A stretch of DNA of 8,101 nucleotides, from the NCBI GenBank assembly GCA_902497185.1, contig CABVEG010000067.1, positions 1 through 8,101 of the forward strand, read 5' to 3'. Positions within the stretch are counted from its first letter, which is position 1; each line of letters begins with the position of its first letter. This document shows positions 6,456 to 8,101 of the stretch, piece by piece. Under the pieces are notes generated by a model, which was given only the letters and a program-made list of their open reading frames with translations, was not told the origin of the DNA and ran no database searches. Origin of the DNA: an uncultured Eubacteriales bacterium (GTDB lineage Bacteria; Bacillota; Clostridia; Lachnospirales; CAG-274). Both the position numbers and the translations under genes were made by a program.

Positions 6456-8101
6456 ATGAAAAAAACGATTGTAAGGAAAATCTGCTGCGTTATGGCATTA
6501 GCAATGCTTTTTACCTCGATGCCTTGTTCTGCACTTGGTATAAGCACAGCATATGCAGCTGAAAGTGGTATAAGCATTATTGAAAGCGGAGGCTGGATGG
6601 AAAGTGCGTGGCTTAAGTGGACACCTGTTGAGGGAGCAGAAAGCTACAAGGTTTATTACAAAAAGACAACGGACAGCATTTATACAGAGGCGGATAAGGA
6701 ACTTATAAGGGAATATGACGGATACTTTAGAGCAGATATTCCGGGACTTAGTGAAGGAGAATATGTGCTTAAGGCTGTGCCTGTTGTGGGAGGAATTGAA
6801 GGCAGTAGTACAGAAACAGATGTGGTTAGTGTTGAGAGCTATGTAAGAGAGGGCTTTGCCTTTTCACCAAAATCTCCATGCGGTTATACTACGGGAGGCT
6901 ATAATAAGGATGGTACTGTTAATCCTTCTGCTGATATAGTTTATGTTACTAATGAAAATAAGAATACTGTTACAATAAATGGAGATGAAACTAAGGGTAA
7001 GGGTATAAACGGCATATTTACTTACAGAGAGAAGAATAAAGTTAAAATTCCTTTAATTGTAAGGCTTATTGGCAAGGTGGAAATGCCTGAAGGTGTTACA
7101 AACTATATGATGGGCATTAAGGAAACGGAAAATGTTACCTTTGAAGGCATAGGCGAGGACGCAACTGTTCACGGTTGGGGTCTTACAATGAAGAGAGCCA
7201 GAAATATTGAGGTAAGAAATATAGGTATAATGCTTTACGGCGGTATTGGCGGTGACGGTGACAGCCTTTCCCTTGATACTGAAAACAAGAATATATGGCT
7301 GCACAATATTGACTTTTTCTATGGCGAACAGGGCAAGGATGCTGACCAGACAAAAGGTGACGGCTCCATAGACCTTAAATCCAGATCTGATTATATTACA
7401 GTATCATATAATCATTTTTGGGATTCAGGCAAAACCTGTGTTGCAGGCGGTGTATGGGAGTCAAAGAATCCTGATAATCCTGAAGCAAAGATATTTGTAA
7501 CCTATCACCATAACTGGTTTGATCATAGTGATTCAAGACACCCAAGATGTGTTGCGGCAAGTGTTCATGTATACAATAATTATTATGATGGCAACAGTAC
7601 TTATGGTATAGGAGCTGCTGTTCAGTCCTCAATATTTGCAGAGGGAAATTACTTTAGAAATTGTAAAAGACCTATGATTATTGCTACTCAGGGCAGTGAT
7701 TGCTATGACAGTACAACGGGAACATATAAAGACAAAGGTACTTTATCAGGTCAGACAGGTGGTATGATAAAGGAGTATGACAATACAATTATTGGAGCAA
7801 AGAGATTTTATACTCAGCTGACTACGCCTGATGAGGGGCAGATAGATGCTTATCATACTGATAGCAGAGATGAGGTTGTACCCGATACAGTTAAGGCAAT
7901 AAGCGGCGGACATACATATAATAATTTTGATACAAGTGATGTAATGTATGAATACTCACCACATAAGTCAACAGAGGTTCCAAGTGTACTTAAAGCAAAA
8001 GCGGGAAGAATAAACGGTGGTGACTTTAAATGGACCTTTACAGCAGAGGATGATGAGCTTAAGGATGTTGACCCTGAACTTAAGGCAGCACTTGTTAACT
8101 A
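6456..8101 (+). CDS. Secreted Fn3-PL1 pectate lyase (3' end outside window)
   Basis: The frame stays open from the ATG at 6456 to the window end: 548 codons, with the next codon starting TA and undecided between Tyr and stop. GAGGAGGAA (6441-6449) is a strong ribosome binding site. Residues 1-34 are a signal peptide (KK/RK, hydrophobic core, likely cleavage after AYA), so the enzyme is exported. Residues about 38-125 resemble a fibronectin type III domain (WLKWTPVEGAESYKVYY). From about 135 onward is a polysaccharide lyase family 1 parallel beta-helix: GDGDSLSLD (266-274), NIWLHN, KGDGSIDLKSRSDYITVSYNHFWDSGKT (300-327) with candidate calcium-binding Asp302 and Asp306, and HHNWFDHSDSRHPR (351-364), where Arg361 matches the catalytic Arg of PelC. 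It should cleave polygalacturonate by calcium-dependent beta-elimination. Val366 replaces the last Arg of the usual RxPRxR motif. No cell-wall anchor is visible in the part shown. Confidence 0.93.
   Translation, partial: MKKTIVRKICCVMALAMLFTSMPCSALGISTAYAAESGISIIESGGWMESAWLKWTPVEGAESYKVYYKKTTDSIYTEADKELIREYDGYFRADIPGLSEGEYVLKAVPVVGGIEGSSTETDVVSVESYVREGFAFSPKSPCGYTTGGYNKDGTVNPSADIVYVTNENKNTVTINGDETKGKGINGIFTYREKNKVKIPLIVRLIGKVEMPEGVTNYMMGIKETENVTFEGIGEDATVHGWGLTMKRARNIEVRNIGIMLYGGIGGDGDSLSLDTENKNIWLHNIDFFYGEQGKDADQTKGDGSIDLKSRSDYITVSYNHFWDSGKTCVAGGVWESKNPDNPEAKIFVTYHHNWFDHSDSRHPRCVAASVHVYNNYYDGNSTYGIGAAVQSSIFAEGNYFRNCKRPMIIATQGSDCYDSTTGTYKDKGTLSGQTGGMIKEYDNTIIGAKRFYTQLTTPDEGQIDAYHTDSRDEVVPDTVKAISGGHTYNNFDTSDVMYEYSPHKSTEVPSVLKAKAGRINGGDFKWTFTAEDDELKDVDPELKAALVN

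Noticed and set aside
6456..6560. Lipoprotein signal on the pectate lyase
   Set aside because: The cysteine at residue 24 is preceded by Ser-Met-Pro, which does not fit a lipobox, and a better signal peptidase I site (AYA) follows.

Overview
The window is AT-rich, single-stranded in layout (every gene is on the + strand) and looks like chromosome of a low-GC Firmicute. Gene families, GGAGG-type ribosome binding sites, a T-box leader in front of an aminoacyl-tRNA synthetase gene and the rapZ-whiA-HPr gene order all fit Clostridia. A pectinolytic member of the Lachnospiraceae is my best guess, but that is inference from gene content and protein resemblance, not from a database search.

Layout. 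(1) 1-1816: the end of a conserved housekeeping operon: the C-terminal part of rapZ (cut by the window start), whiA, and a small HPr-like protein whose start overlaps the end of whiA. The HPr-like protein keeps the regulatory serine but has isoleucine where the phosphocarrier histidine should be, so it looks like a regulatory, Crh-like protein. (2) 1817-4797: a tRNA-sensing T-box riboswitch, with specifier codon GTA (valine), antiterminator and terminator all readable, followed by valS and a strong intrinsic terminator. (3) 4798-5037: a gene-free AT-rich stretch holding the likely promoter and possible operator repeats of the next gene. (4) 5038-6411: a MocR-type (GntR helix-turn-helix plus aminotransferase-like domain) regulator with an intact DNA-binding domain, in which four key PLP or substrate-binding positions are replaced. 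(5) 6456-8101: a secreted Fn3-PL1 pectate lyase, running off the window end.

How the parts relate. Regions 1 and 2 are core functions (envelope/division control and translation). Regions 3 to 5 form an accessory unit: a MocR-like regulator 44 bases upstream of a secreted pectin-degrading enzyme with no terminator between them, so co-transcription or local control is plausible. I see no mobile element, CRISPR array, tRNA, rRNA or phage gene, and nothing that amounts to a wholly new system. The most interesting points are two family members that have lost their defining catalytic residues: the HPr-like protein and the MocR-like regulator.
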